Made by a program: the position numbers and the translations under genes. From Proluteimonas flavola (GTDB lineage Bacteria > Pseudomonadota > Gammaproteobacteria > Xanthomonadales > Xanthomonadaceae), in contig NZ_JAIWPU010000035.1 in NCBI RefSeq assembly GCF_021191705.1, positions 1-64,000 of the forward strand: a stretch of 64,000 bases of DNA, read 5' to 3'. This document shows positions 26,365-36,838 of the stretch, piece after piece (position 1 is the first letter of the stretch; the number at the start of each line of letters is the position of its first letter). The notes under the pieces were generated by a model, which saw only the letters and a list, made by a program, of their open reading frames with translations, searched no databases and was not told the DNA's origin.

Positions 26365-27114
26365 TTACAGCTTGGCAACATTGTTGCGGTGAAAGCGCAG
26401 ATATTCGATATGCCCCGGGAGAATGAAACGCAAGCTCGCAGAGTCGTCCAGGTGCAAAACCTGCCGTGCCTCCTGCGATAGTGAAGACGAGAGCAGCAGG
26501 TGTCCGCCATCGTCAAATGTGATCAGACCCTGATCGAACAATGCATCGTAGTGAACCGCCAATAGCAAGCCATTGAACGGATCGAGCCTTTCGTTATTGT
26601 CAGCCAGCGACCAAGGCTTGGTATGACTGGCTCGCAGCAGGGAGAGTGGCAAGTCGCTGCCGGAGAGGGCGCAACGTCCTCCCCACAGCTCCAGTAGGGC
26701 TTCACGATAAACATCCTGTCCTATGCGCTGGCGTACTTCGTTGGTGCGATCCGTAGCCGGGATTGCCGCCAGTCGCGCTTCCACCTTGGCCGACAAGACT
26801 GAAGCTGGATGCGTTTGCAGGGAATGAAGAACACGTAGCACGTCATAGAGTTGAGCAGCATCTGCGGCCAGACCTGCACTGGCCATGCCGCGTGGTAGCT
26901 GTTGTGCTGCGGGGATAAGGCCGATACGCGCCATCGCGTTGGGTTCTGGCCCTGCAAGCAAGACACCCTGCCCGGAGGCACGCACTGCCACTCGAATGGG
27001 GGTTCCACTGATTCCAGCCAGAAACCAGCCGTCTTCGGCTGTGGAGAGCAAATCGTAGCCACTGTCGGTCAAGGCTTTGACGACAAGGGTAGGCAGTTTC
27101 ATTTCGCGTGGCAT
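26365..27114 (-). CDS. HNH endonuclease, last gene of the DISARM-like operon
   Basis: A 249-residue protein whose C-terminal half is an HNH nuclease of the HNH_2 type. Visible are RCALSG near 149, RASHTKPWS near 162 (first His), LDPFNGLLL near 178 (Asn) and HYDALFDQGLITF near 189 (last His). The N-terminal 120 residues are a Leu-rich domain without recognised motif. ATG at 27114 has GGGAG 8 bases upstream and starts 13 bases after the upstream ATPase gene. A nuclease at the end of a helicase/methylase operon suggests that it is the DNA-cutting effector, by inference. Confidence 0.82.
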   Translation of the reverse strand: MPREMKLPTLVVKALTDSGYDLLSTAEDGWFLAGISGTPIRVAVRASGQGVLLAGPEPNAMARIGLIPAAQQLPRGMASAGLAADAAQLYDVLRVLHSLQTHPASVLSAKVEARLAAIPATDRTNEVRQRIGQDVYREALLELWGGRCALSGSDLPLSLLRASHTKPWSLADNNERLDPFNGLLLAVHYDALFDQGLITFDDGGHLLLSSSLSQEARQVLHLDDSASLRFILPGHIEYLRFHRNNVAKL

Positions 27115-27127
27115 CACGCTTGCTCCC

Positions 27128-29059
27128 TCAAAGATCTCGTTTCAAGAGACGATCAGAAGCAGGAGAGCCCCGCAGTTGTATGGCGACCCAAGGGGCCTGT
27201 GCGTACGCTTGCGGCGGTGGGGTGGTGGTCGTAACGATGTACTGAAACAGCGGGGCCGATCCGAGCGCTTCCAGTTCATGCACAAGATGAAACAGGCCGT
27301 GGTACAGGGCGAGCCCCAGATCGGCTTCACGTGGGCTGTCATGAAGCAGGAAAGCCGGGAGCCTCGTGTCACCTTCGATGCTCATGCACAGGGTCGCGAG
27401 ATCGAAGGCCACGACTTTCAGCGAGTCGATGGCCGACGTCGAACGATCCCCGCCCATCTGGACAACCAGGCTCAGCCCGTTTCCGGTCAATCGGATCTCG
27501 CCGCTGGCTTCAGGTCCGACCAAACGTCGAATGATCGGGTCGAACTTCTGGGCAAGCTTCGAGAAAGCGGTCGCATTCTGACTTTGCAGCGCCGCGATCC
27601 GCTCTCGCGCTTGCTCAATCTCGGTTTGGTGCCTGTCCAGGCGGGCTTCGGCAGATTGCTGCTGTTCGAGCAGCGAGGCCAGGCGCTCTACATCGTCCGC
27701 CGCCTTGCGCGCGGCATACCACGCCCCATCGCGCTGCTCGCGAAGCTTCAGCAGGTTCTGGTAATGCTGCTCCCTGCGCGTTGCATCCTGTTTCGCCAAC
27801 GCCAGCTCCGGCTTTAACTGATTCAGCAGGGATTGGGCCGATTCGAGGCGAGCCTGCTCATCCTCCAGTGTCTTTCTACCGCTCTCCAACCTGGCTTTGC
27901 AGGCCTCCAGGTCTGGAACCTTGTGTGACAACCCGCATTGGCTCGCCAGCACGCGGTCAATGGGTACCTCGCAAATGGGACAAGGATAATTTTCTGCTTC
28001 CTTGAGCGAGTAGGCCAAGGTCGGATATTCGCCCTTGATCGCGGATACCGCACGCTCGATGGCTGGTATCACAGCCTCTTGCCTTCCGATATCAGCCTGG
28101 ATTCTTGCCACCTCAGCTTGGGCATCTTCGTGCGCCTGCCGCACGGAATCAATATCCGGAGTTGCGCCCGCACCGCTGGACTGGGTTTGCGCTGCCAATC
28201 GCTCCTGCGCCGCCCGACGCAGGATTTCGACACCCAGAGTGCCCTGCGCAAGTTCATCGTCTGTAACGCCAAGCACTTCCAGGAGCTGCTTTCTCAGCTT
28301 GCGGATCTCCCAGGCGCGATGGCCTATTTCCTGCTCCTGGCTACGGCTCGACTCGCTCATCGCGGCGATGTCGACGCGGAGCGCCTGTTCGGAAGGGTCG
28401 ATGGCGTTCAACAGGGCCCGTAGTGCCTCCAGCCTCTCGGTTCGATTCAGCCCCCGCGCCGGCGACTCCGAGTCGGATAGCGAGGATCGCCATTCAAGAA
28501 CATGGTCGAATCTGCATTCCTGGTCCCTGCTCAACAGCGCCAAGGCAATCTGCCAGGCCTGATGCCCTTGTTTCTTGCCAGCGATCAGATCCCTGACGCC
28601 TGGTGTCAGCAGATTCTCTTCGATGGCGTTGAGCAACGGAGACAGGCCCGTAGCCGGCATTTCGCTGAGAACAAGCTCATCGAGATTGCCATCCAGTACC
28701 GCGAAATGCCGCCGCCGGATGCCCAAGGGTCGAAGGACGGCCCAACAGGCGCCATCCAGCACGACTTCCATGCCAACCCATCCGTTGGGGAATGCCGAAC
28801 CGATTCCATTGCGCTGATCTTCGGGAGCGAACTTGTCCTCGCCCAGGCAATAGCGCAGCAGCCTGCAGAACAAGGTCTTGCCGCCGCCATGACCGATGCC
28901 GTTGTCGTCTGGCGTCCAGACGATGTTCAGGCCTGGACGTAATGGAACATCCCGCAAGGGCGGCTCTCCAGGTTTTTCCCAGATCACCAGCCGCCTCACC
29001 CATAAACGTGGCTCATGCATCTGTGCCGGCGGAGTGAGGAATAGCGGTTGCTGGAACAT
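27128..29059 (-). CDS. SMC/Rad50-like ATPase with zinc-hook motif
   Basis: A 643-residue protein with an ABC-type ATPase head split by a coiled coil. The Walker A is GIGHGGGKT near residues 55-62. Helical coiled coil runs from about 230 to 520, rich in Gln/Arg/Glu. A CPIC motif near residue 358 is a Rad50-type zinc-hook candidate at the coil turn. The C-terminal head has a Walker-B-like FLLHDSPREADLG near 570. ATG at 29059 comes one base after the methylase stop; a TTG six codons upstream, overlapping the methylase, is an alternative. It probably senses or loops DNA for the partner nuclease, by analogy with SMC-like defence proteins. Confidence 0.78.
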   Translation of the reverse strand: MFQQPLFLTPPAQMHEPRLWVRRLVIWEKPGEPPLRDVPLRPGLNIVWTPDDNGIGHGGGKTLFCRLLRYCLGEDKFAPEDQRNGIGSAFPNGWVGMEVVLDGACWAVLRPLGIRRRHFAVLDGNLDELVLSEMPATGLSPLLNAIEENLLTPGVRDLIAGKKQGHQAWQIALALLSRDQECRFDHVLEWRSSLSDSESPARGLNRTERLEALRALLNAIDPSEQALRVDIAAMSESSRSQEQEIGHRAWEIRKLRKQLLEVLGVTDDELAQGTLGVEILRRAAQERLAAQTQSSGAGATPDIDSVRQAHEDAQAEVARIQADIGRQEAVIPAIERAVSAIKGEYPTLAYSLKEAENYPCPICEVPIDRVLASQCGLSHKVPDLEACKARLESGRKTLEDEQARLESAQSLLNQLKPELALAKQDATRREQHYQNLLKLREQRDGAWYAARKAADDVERLASLLEQQQSAEARLDRHQTEIEQARERIAALQSQNATAFSKLAQKFDPIIRRLVGPEASGEIRLTGNGLSLVVQMGGDRSTSAIDSLKVVAFDLATLCMSIEGDTRLPAFLLHDSPREADLGLALYHGLFHLVHELEALGSAPLFQYIVTTTTPPPQAYAQAPWVAIQLRGSPASDRLLKRDL

Positions 29060-29060
29060 G

Positions 29061-32000
29061 TCAGGCTGTGGCTTCAATCCATCCCCCTATCTCGTCAGGC
29101 AACTCGCGAATGACACGATCGAAGTCCTGCCCTCGCGCTTGCAGGAAAACAAGAATCATCTGGGCGCGCCCTTCGGCCCATTCGGAAACAGGCACATCCA
29201 ATTCGGCACCTTTGGCCCAGGTTCCCGCCCCCAGATCTTCAACCAGGTGGCCATTGCTTCGCAGAAAGCGCACAGCCTTGCCCCAAGCCTGATTGGCACG
29301 CGGTACGAAGCTCAACACCGCCCCGGAGAGCGGCCTGGCTTCTTCGCCTATCAGACGCTGCCAATCCAGAGCATCCTGCGCATCCAGCAAAGGCGTCATC
29401 AGCCTTGGCTCAAGCGCCAGGACGGCGGCGAGGCGTACATGGCGCACTGGCCATGGGGTCTCGGCAACCTTGAGCAAGGCGGCCAGGGCCACCCCCGTCT
29501 CCGCACCTTCATCCTGTTGTGGTCGTGCCCAGATTCCATCAGGCAGGGATGCTCGATCGACGACCTGCCGAACCTTGGCTTCAGCATGAGCAGGCAATGC
29601 GTCTTCTACCTGGAAACCTCGCTTGAAGGCTTCCAACACCAGATGCTGGGTGCGGTACTGCACGTGATCGCGACGGGTTTCGCCATCGACACTGGCCAAT
29701 CGAACGGGCGTGGGTGACACCTCCCTGTAAGCCCCGAAATCCCGCAGCTCATTGTTTCGGAGCACACGAAAAGTCTCGCTGGGATAGTCTTCGCCGGCCA
29801 CGTCGGCCGGATCGAGAATGTAGCGCAGTTCTTCCTCGGTCAGGCCGTAGAGTCTGGCGTAGTAGGCATCGAGTTCGGCACGCAGATGGGCGCGGCGTTC
29901 GGGGTGCCAAGAGAAAGGTGGATCGGTATAGCCAAGGTCGGCAGCCCAGTCGGCCAGGTCGTGGGCGGTATAGGTCAGTTCCAGTACGCGCGGGACGATA
30001 AAAGCCAGGTCGGATTCGGTGTAGCGGTCTGGCGAGAGAATAGGAAGCTGTTTGTAAATAAAGTAATTAAGGTGCGTCCCACCGACTTTATGGCGAGCCA
30101 CAAAATCAAGAGCGAGTGAGCCCAAGTTGCCCAACAGGGCAGCCGCTTTCCGGGAATCAAGGTCTGCTCCAAGTAGCATCAAGGGCATGTTGTTCCCCAC
30201 CCCCGCTCTCGGAATTACCGACGCGATCACGGTGCGCTCGTCCGTGGCACGGCAGATATCCCGCCAACCCATCAGCCAGCGTGGGCTGCGACGGTCCATC
30301 CAGGTATCGAGTTCAGTATGAACACCTTTATCGCGGGTCTCACTCGCGGCTTGCGCGGCAAAGCGTTGCAGAATGGCGAGTTCGTCGTCGGACAGGGATT
30401 GGTCTCTGTCCTGATGGGCCCATTTGGCGAATTCGGTGATGGCCTTTTTGCCGGTGATTTTGTTGTCGCGCAGGGAGATGGCGCAGGCAGGGTAGTCACT
30501 GGCCAAGGTGCGTTCCACACGTGGGGCGGTGTGCAGTTTCCGGGCGTCGCTGTAGCTGCCGTCGGGCTCGGGATTGCCGCCGTCGCGGCGGAAGAGTTCG
30601 CCGGCGACCCACTGGGCCAGCGTCAGCCATAAGGTGTCCAGTGCGCTGCGCCGCGTATCTGAAAAGCTGGTCTGGTGCACGGCCAGCCAAGCCTTGCTGA
30701 CGGTGCGAGGCACGCGAGCGACGCGAGCCAGCACTTCGCGCTGCTCCACCCAGTAGCGTGGGCGCAGGATGAAGGTTGGATCGACCTTTTGCTCCTCGCT
30801 CATGTCCACTGTCGTCAGGCCATCCTGGCTGGAAAGGTCTTCCACGTAGCTGGCCCAGCGATGATCGAACTGGTGAATCATCTTGGCTTCGTATAGGGGC
30901 AGGTTATCCGGTGAATCACCGTCGCGGAACAGGTGGCTGTCATTGGACATGTGGAACATGGTTTGGAAGCGAATCCCCCAAGGATTGGCTCCCGGTTCCA
31001 CGATATCGCCGTTTTCGTCCACCTGCGCTTCGCGTATCAGCACCGGCGCTTGGCGGTAGAGCTTCTTGGTCAGTTCTGCGTCGCGCTGGCTGCGAAAGAC
31101 TGGGCAAGTGCGTGTGTTGGGGTTGATCAGTGCGAATTCCTGCGGCGTCAGGGCGAAGTGGCGGCGAGTATCGGCCAAGTGGCTCACCTGAGTAGCGAAG
31201 CAGACGAAACGGGCGGCTTCTGCCTGGCCCAGTGTCAGCAGGCAGAACTTCTGACGGCTGTCCACAGCCGGGAAAACCCCTTCACGGTTCTCGAAGTCGA
31301 ACAGGCTGACCAGCCGTCCGGATTGGCTGACGGCGGAGAAGAACGCCTTGGTGGAATCGTCGGTGGCGATGCCAGTGGGCACAATCAGCCCCGCTCGGCC
31401 CGGTCGTCCCGCCAGTTGTGCAAAGGTCTCGGAAAATAGCGCATAAGTATTAACGTCACCGACGCCGGTCAGTGGGTAGCGCCCGCCCTCGCTGCCCTTG
31501 ACGTGAACGAAGGCACTGGTGGCCTCAGCGGTACGGCGGGCGGTAATAAATTCCTGGTACAACCGCCGCTCATTGCTGCAAACCAGTTCGGTCTGAACCC
31601 TGTCCGGCTCCAGATGCCGGGCCAGTATCCCCTCGCTCAGCCACTGGATGCGCTGGCTGCGCTCCGCCTTGTTCCTGGCGTTTGCGATATCGCTATTACG
31701 GCTGGCGAAGAATTCCTCTTCTTGCAACTTGATGCGCTCCCAGGGCGGGTTGCCCAGCATCACGCTGAAGCCGCCCTGCGCGGCGATATGGGGGAATGCA
31801 ATCCACCAATGCAGAACACGGGCCAGGACGCAGGCTTCGCGGGCAGTGGCTTCGACGAGAGCCAGGGTCGGCTCAGTCTCACTATTCGCTACGGCCCACA
31901 GGTGGCGGGAGCTGGGGACAAGCTGGTTATCCGCCTTGGTTAGCAGGAAGGCCCCCAGGTAAAGATCAGCCAGGCGCGCCAAGCGGCTTTGACTGGCAGC

Positions 32001-34031
32001 GCTACGGGCCTGCTGCCAGCGGGCCTGTTTAGCGGCCACCTGCAGTAGATCATCGTCGGTGAGTTGCTCCACCGCGCCGGTGCGGATGGCCAGTTGTTCC
32101 TCGCGGAACAGGTCGCCACTGGCAAGTGCCCTTTGCCAACTCTCGCGTTCCCGCTTGTTCTGTTTCTTGAGCTCGCTGGCAAGGGTCTTGTTGTCGCCAC
32201 TCAGGGGAGTGAAGGCGACATCCGGCAGGCCTCGGTCGAGGATGGCGGGATCGAGTACGCCCAACAGGGCATCGCCGCATTGCAGATGGTGATCTAGGAA
32301 GCCCAAGGGCTTGTCGGGCGTCATGGCTTCCAGCCACAGGGACATGCGCGCCAGTTCCAGCGCCAGTGGGTTCAGATCCACGCCGTAGATACAGTGGCCA
32401 ATGACGTCGCGCAGCGCCTGACGGTAGTCGTCGCCGCTGGGCGTGCCCTGGGCGCGCAATTGCGCCAGGTGATTGGCCAATCGCCTGGCGGCGGCGAGCA
32501 GGAAGTGGCCGCTGCCGCAGGCCGGATCGCAAACGGTGATCGACAGGAGTGCGGCCTGCGGGTCGCTGGCACCCGCTATTCGCTGGCGGATGACCGGTTC
32601 CAGCGCGGAATTCAGCAGTTCCTGTACCAGGGGATCGGGCGTGTAGTAACTGCCGCTGGTCTTGCGGGCATTGCCCTGGCTTTGCTCGGCGTTGGCAAAG
32701 CGGAACACGCGGCCATCCTGGGCGACCTGGGGCACCAGTTCCAACAGGCTTTCATAGACGCTGCCCAGCTCTTCCGGCCCCATGTCACGCCAGTTGATGC
32801 GGGTGAGGCTACCGCCGTCAGGTATCCAGGCCAGCCGGTGAGTCGCGGCCAGCAGGGTATTGTTGCCCAGGCCTGCGTGATCCAAATCAGGGCATTGATC
32901 GGTCGCGAACAGGCCTCCCAGTGCCGGCAGCGCCAACAGCGGCTGACCGCTGGCCAGCCCTGCAAACACTGGTTTGAGTGCCTGCCAGAGGTCGGTATGG
33001 CGATCCCAGGTGCGGCGTCGTCGGGTGCGTTCGCGCAGGCGACGCAGGCTGTAGCCGTCTTGGTACAGGCGAATGGCTTCAGGGGCCGCGTGATCCGGGT
33101 GCAGCAGACCACGCTCCTCGATGGTCAGCAGGAAGATGAGCCGGTAGACCAGACGCAGTAGTTGCTGGAAGTAATCGTCGGGCGTAAGTTCGCCGCTCGC
33201 CAGGCGCTGACGCAACGCGCCATTGCCGGCTTCGGACAGGAAGCCTTGGCCCAAGGTCTTGAGCGCATCCTCCACACCGATGCGCAGTTTTTCACGGGCA
33301 CGGGTGCCCTGCTCGCGGCTGGCGGCGTACCAGGCTTCCAGTGCGCATTGCTGCGGCAGTTGCTGGCCTTGGCCGAAGCGGCTGGCGTGGATCAGCAGCC
33401 ACAACAGTGAGAAGTCGGCGAAGCGCTGCTCGGTAAAGATGCGTTCCAGATCGGCTTCGATCCAAGCCGGGCGGGTCAGGCTGGCATTGTCGCGGGCCAC
33501 CCGCAGCGACAGGCCATTGCTCGCGATGCCCCACAAGGTAGTGTCGGCCGCATTGAGATAGTCCTGCAACAGCCCGAAGGCGCTGCGCTGGCGCCCGCCA
33601 TCGCCCAAGCGGCGGTCACGCTCCTCCAGACGCTGGTCGTAGGGAGCGACCACCAGCGGCAACCGGCCATTGCCAGCGGTGGCCGTGAGTGGATAGCTGC
33701 GCTCATCCAGGATTTGCGGCTCGACGCCGGCAACGATATCGGTAACGCCGAACACTTCGCGCAGCAGCTGAGTGACGAAGCGTTTTGTCAATGCCTGGGC
33801 ATCGCTTGCACCCGCGCGGGTGGCGGCGAAATCGTTCCAGTGCGCTTCGGCGATACGCCAGTAGCGCCCCAGTTCGTCGCGCAGATTCAGGCCCTTGGGC
33901 ACCCCATAGTCCGTAGGGGCCTGCTGCGGAGCATGCAGGGCGGCCACCTTGGCCAGCCACTCAGCCGGCAGCAGTCCGCCTTCGATGGCGATCGCATCGA
34001 ACTGCAGCACGGCATCCTTGCGACGGCTCAT
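29061..34031 (-). CDS. Eco57I-type N6-adenine DNA methyltransferase (DrmMI-like), 1656 aa
   Basis: A very long DNA methylase. The AdoMet-binding motif I is CDPACGSGHFLLAAAR near residue 500 and the catalytic motif IV is GNPPWERIK near 760. Both are typical of gamma-type m6A enzymes of the Eco57I/PglX/DrmMI group. The N-terminal 450 residues hold no recognised nuclease PD-(D/E)XK signature, and the C-terminal 700 residues presumably hold target recognition. Its start overlaps the helicase stop by 4 bases (ATGA). It should mark self DNA so that the rest of the system can discriminate, as in DISARM or BREX; that role is inferred. Confidence 0.88.
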   Translation of the reverse strand: MSRRKDAVLQFDAIAIEGGLLPAEWLAKVAALHAPQQAPTDYGVPKGLNLRDELGRYWRIAEAHWNDFAATRAGASDAQALTKRFVTQLLREVFGVTDIVAGVEPQILDERSYPLTATAGNGRLPLVVAPYDQRLEERDRRLGDGGRQRSAFGLLQDYLNAADTTLWGIASNGLSLRVARDNASLTRPAWIEADLERIFTEQRFADFSLLWLLIHASRFGQGQQLPQQCALEAWYAASREQGTRAREKLRIGVEDALKTLGQGFLSEAGNGALRQRLASGELTPDDYFQQLLRLVYRLIFLLTIEERGLLHPDHAAPEAIRLYQDGYSLRRLRERTRRRRTWDRHTDLWQALKPVFAGLASGQPLLALPALGGLFATDQCPDLDHAGLGNNTLLAATHRLAWIPDGGSLTRINWRDMGPEELGSVYESLLELVPQVAQDGRVFRFANAEQSQGNARKTSGSYYTPDPLVQELLNSALEPVIRQRIAGASDPQAALLSITVCDPACGSGHFLLAAARRLANHLAQLRAQGTPSGDDYRQALRDVIGHCIYGVDLNPLALELARMSLWLEAMTPDKPLGFLDHHLQCGDALLGVLDPAILDRGLPDVAFTPLSGDNKTLASELKKQNKRERESWQRALASGDLFREEQLAIRTGAVEQLTDDDLLQVAAKQARWQQARSAASQSRLARLADLYLGAFLLTKADNQLVPSSRHLWAVANSETEPTLALVEATAREACVLARVLHWWIAFPHIAAQGGFSVMLGNPPWERIKLQEEEFFASRNSDIANARNKAERSQRIQWLSEGILARHLEPDRVQTELVCSNERRLYQEFITARRTAEATSAFVHVKGSEGGRYPLTGVGDVNTYALFSETFAQLAGRPGRAGLIVPTGIATDDSTKAFFSAVSQSGRLVSLFDFENREGVFPAVDSRQKFCLLTLGQAEAARFVCFATQVSHLADTRRHFALTPQEFALINPNTRTCPVFRSQRDAELTKKLYRQAPVLIREAQVDENGDIVEPGANPWGIRFQTMFHMSNDSHLFRDGDSPDNLPLYEAKMIHQFDHRWASYVEDLSSQDGLTTVDMSEEQKVDPTFILRPRYWVEQREVLARVARVPRTVSKAWLAVHQTSFSDTRRSALDTLWLTLAQWVAGELFRRDGGNPEPDGSYSDARKLHTAPRVERTLASDYPACAISLRDNKITGKKAITEFAKWAHQDRDQSLSDDELAILQRFAAQAASETRDKGVHTELDTWMDRRSPRWLMGWRDICRATDERTVIASVIPRAGVGNNMPLMLLGADLDSRKAAALLGNLGSLALDFVARHKVGGTHLNYFIYKQLPILSPDRYTESDLAFIVPRVLELTYTAHDLADWAADLGYTDPPFSWHPERRAHLRAELDAYYARLYGLTEEELRYILDPADVAGEDYPSETFRVLRNNELRDFGAYREVSPTPVRLASVDGETRRDHVQYRTQHLVLEAFKRGFQVEDALPAHAEAKVRQVVDRASLPDGIWARPQQDEGAETGVALAALLKVAETPWPVRHVRLAAVLALEPRLMTPLLDAQDALDWQRLIGEEARPLSGAVLSFVPRANQAWGKAVRFLRSNGHLVEDLGAGTWAKGAELDVPVSEWAEGRAQMILVFLQARGQDFDRVIRELPDEIGGWIEATA

Positions 34032-36838
34032 GCAGCACCTCCAGGCATCAGGACATAGGCGGCAATGACGTCCACTGGCTTGAGCGCGCGTACTTCATAG
34101 CGGCCCCGGGCATCGGCGGCTTCGCGCACTCGCCGGTGATCTGCCAGCAGTCTTTCGGCCTGGGCATCGGCGAGGTGTTCCAGTTGCTCCTGACGCTGCT
34201 GCAACGTCTCCAGCAGGTTGTGCATTTCGCGCTGACGCACCACGTCCGGCAGGTTGCCTTGGGCTGGCGCCTCCAGCCAGGCGAGCAATTGATCGCCCTG
34301 GATCTCGACCGGATCGGTACGTCCCTGCCAGGCCACGGGCAAGGCTTCTTCGACCAGCAAGGTCTGGTTGCGGCCCTCCCGGGTGGTGCTGATCTGGTGC
34401 CGCAGGCGCAGCAACAGCACCGAGGTGACACTCTGCACCGCCGGGCTGCGCCAGACGCCGATCCGGCCCAGCGTGGCCAGTTGCTGGCCGTCATGGGTTT
34501 CCGCCATCAAGGAACGCTCCAGCAGTTCGTCGGCCAGGGTGGCGATTAGCGGATGGCTACGGTGGATGAAGCGGCAGCGCGACGCCGGGGGCTGGTTGAA
34601 GTCGATGCGCAAATCGCCGTCCACGCCTTCGGCTGCAAGCCGCTCGCGCAATGCTGCAGGCAAGGCGCTGATGGGCGCGGTAGCTCCGCGGGCGCGCAGC
34701 GACAATCCTGCCCCCAGACGCGCCATGGCTTGAGTGGCAAAACGCTTGACGTCATCGCTGCTGCCAAGCACGGCACGCATGCGCTCCCATTCCGGCAGTA
34801 CGTCAGCAGGCCGCAAGCGGCGCTGGGCAAATACGGTGCGGTTCTTCTTGGCTTTTTCGGCCAGGTCGGTCCAGCGAACGTCGAGTGCCCGGCTTTCTGG
34901 GTACTGATCGAAATCAAAGGAGCGTTGTGGGCCGCCTGCGCGCTCGCTGCGCAGCATCACAGCCTTCATCAGCGCCTGAGTGAGGGTATGGTCGTCGTCG
35001 GGCAGTGGCACCGGCACGCCCAGTTCCTGGCGGATCTTTTCCGCCTTGCGCAAGATGACCTGCAGCACGGCACCATCCACCGGGTTATTGGCGCCATAGA
35101 TCAGGGTGGCGCGCACCTTGGGGCTGGTCTGACCGAAGCGATCTACCCGACCTTCGCGCTGCTCATGACGCGTGGGGTTCCAGGACAGGTCGTAATGGAC
35201 CACGGCATCGAGGTTTTCCTGCAGGTTGATGCCTTCGGACAGGCAGTCGGTAGCGATCAGCAGGCGACGCTCGGCTTCGCCCAGGGCATCGACACGGCGC
35301 TCCCGCTCTGCGGCCGGAAATTCACCCGTCACCACGTCCACGGTGACGCCTCGGAATCTGCCCGCCAGATGGTCATGCAGGTAGCGGGCGGTGGCGATGT
35401 AGCGGCAGAACACCACGGGATTGAAGCCATCGTCGATAAGCTGTTTGAGATGGCTGCCGAGCAGGCGCAGTTTGGGATCGCTCTCTTCGCCGGCCAGCGT
35501 CTCGGCCTTGTTCAACAGGTCGAGCAGGGCAGGATCGCCGATGTCAGCGGCTGGCACCACATCGTCTTCGCTCAGAGCATCTTCCGTGCCATCGAACAAC
35601 GGGCCGAGGATCTCTTCAGGCGCCTGTTCCACCTGCTCGGCCAGCAGGCGGGTGCGCAGGGCCTGTACGGCCGCCGCCGGGCTGCTGGCGACGCAGCGCA
35701 TCAGCGCCAGCGTGCCCCAGAAGCTGAGGCGCTGACTCCGCTCGTCCCCACCGGCGCGTTGCACCACTTCACGGCAGTAGTCGAGCACGTCCTGAAAGAA
35801 GTTTTCCCACAGGCCACCAAGGCGATAGGTCAGCTCGGCCGTTTCGCGCTGGGGGAAGATGCTGCCGTCCTGCCATTCGTCGATGTCGGGTCGGCGCCGC
35901 TGCACGAAATGCAATGCCAACTGATCGCGCAGCCGTTCCTTGGTATCGCCGCTGGCTGTCGCCAGCGCAGCGAACTCCGGCTTCAACAGCCCCAGCAAGC
36001 TGTAGAACGTGTCCTGGTCGCCGCTGTGAGGAGTGGCGGTGAGCAGAACCAGGTGGCGTGCTTCGTTGGCTGCCAACGCACGCAGCAGCTCGAAGCGCAG
36101 CTGCCGGCCCTGGCCCGCGCTGACGCAGGTGTGGGCTTCGTCGACGATGACGAATTCCGGGCAGGCGCGGATGAAGTCGTGACGATGGCGCTCGGACTTG
36201 ATGTAGTCGAGACTGACGACGGTGACCGGATGCACCTGAAACAACGATTCACCGACCGGGATGCCTCGCTCCAATCGGGCCGCACTGGTCGCGGTGACAG
36301 CAACCGCGTGCAGGTGAAAGCGGTCGTTGAGTTCGCGCACCCACTGTTCGACAAGGTGCGGCGGACACAAGATGGCCATACGCTGGATCTCGCCGCGATC
36401 CTGCAGTTCGCGTGCGATCAGGGCGGCTTCGATGGTCTTGCCGATCCCCACGTCGTCGGCGATCAACAGGCGCACCGGATCAAGACGCAACGCCATCAAC
36501 AGCGGCACCAGTTGATAGGTACGCGGTTCCACCGCGATGTTGCCGAAGCTGCGGAAAGGGCCGGCACCGCGACGCAGCGCCATGCGCAGCGCATCGGAGA
36601 GCAGGATGGCTTCGCCCTGACTGCCCTCCAGCGAGGGATCGGGTGGTGGGAAGTGAGCGGATTCGATGCCAGGTTCCAGATCGATGTGGATCAGTGCGCC
36701 CTCTTCTTCGGTGCCGGACAAGGGCCGCAAGCGCAACAACGGAGGAACGCTGCCTGGCTGCACGATCCATTCGCGCCCGCGCGCATGGATCAGCGAACCC
36801 GGGGTGTATTGAGGAATGGACATCTCGATGGTTCTCAT
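34028..36838 (-). CDS. SNF2-family DEAD/DEAH helicase (DrmD-like), 936 aa
   Basis: A Swi2/Snf2-type ATPase. Motifs: DDVGIGKTIEAAL near 128 (Walker A), VIVDEAHTC (DEAH) near 230, LLTATPHSG near 265, and in the second RecA lobe VVFCRYIATARYL, ATDCLSEGINLQ and QREGRVDRFGQ. The long C-terminal region is Leu/Arg-rich and presumably partner-binding. The start at 36838 is chosen because its ATG overlaps the upstream stop as ATGA; an upstream in-frame extension to 37306 is antisense-like overlap within the preceding gene and is rejected. DISARM class 1 has an SNF2 helicase (DrmD) next to its methylase, as here. Confidence 0.9.
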   Translation of the reverse strand: MRTIEMSIPQYTPGSLIHARGREWIVQPGSVPPLLRLRPLSGTEEEGALIHIDLEPGIESAHFPPPDPSLEGSQGEAILLSDALRMALRRGAGPFRSFGNIAVEPRTYQLVPLLMALRLDPVRLLIADDVGIGKTIEAALIARELQDRGEIQRMAILCPPHLVEQWVRELNDRFHLHAVAVTATSAARLERGIPVGESLFQVHPVTVVSLDYIKSERHRHDFIRACPEFVIVDEAHTCVSAGQGRQLRFELLRALAANEARHLVLLTATPHSGDQDTFYSLLGLLKPEFAALATASGDTKERLRDQLALHFVQRRRPDIDEWQDGSIFPQRETAELTYRLGGLWENFFQDVLDYCREVVQRAGGDERSQRLSFWGTLALMRCVASSPAAAVQALRTRLLAEQVEQAPEEILGPLFDGTEDALSEDDVVPAADIGDPALLDLLNKAETLAGEESDPKLRLLGSHLKQLIDDGFNPVVFCRYIATARYLHDHLAGRFRGVTVDVVTGEFPAAERERRVDALGEAERRLLIATDCLSEGINLQENLDAVVHYDLSWNPTRHEQREGRVDRFGQTSPKVRATLIYGANNPVDGAVLQVILRKAEKIRQELGVPVPLPDDDHTLTQALMKAVMLRSERAGGPQRSFDFDQYPESRALDVRWTDLAEKAKKNRTVFAQRRLRPADVLPEWERMRAVLGSSDDVKRFATQAMARLGAGLSLRARGATAPISALPAALRERLAAEGVDGDLRIDFNQPPASRCRFIHRSHPLIATLADELLERSLMAETHDGQQLATLGRIGVWRSPAVQSVTSVLLLRLRHQISTTREGRNQTLLVEEALPVAWQGRTDPVEIQGDQLLAWLEAPAQGNLPDVVRQREMHNLLETLQQRQEQLEHLADAQAERLLADHRRVREAADARGRYEVRALKPVDVIAAYVLMPGGAA

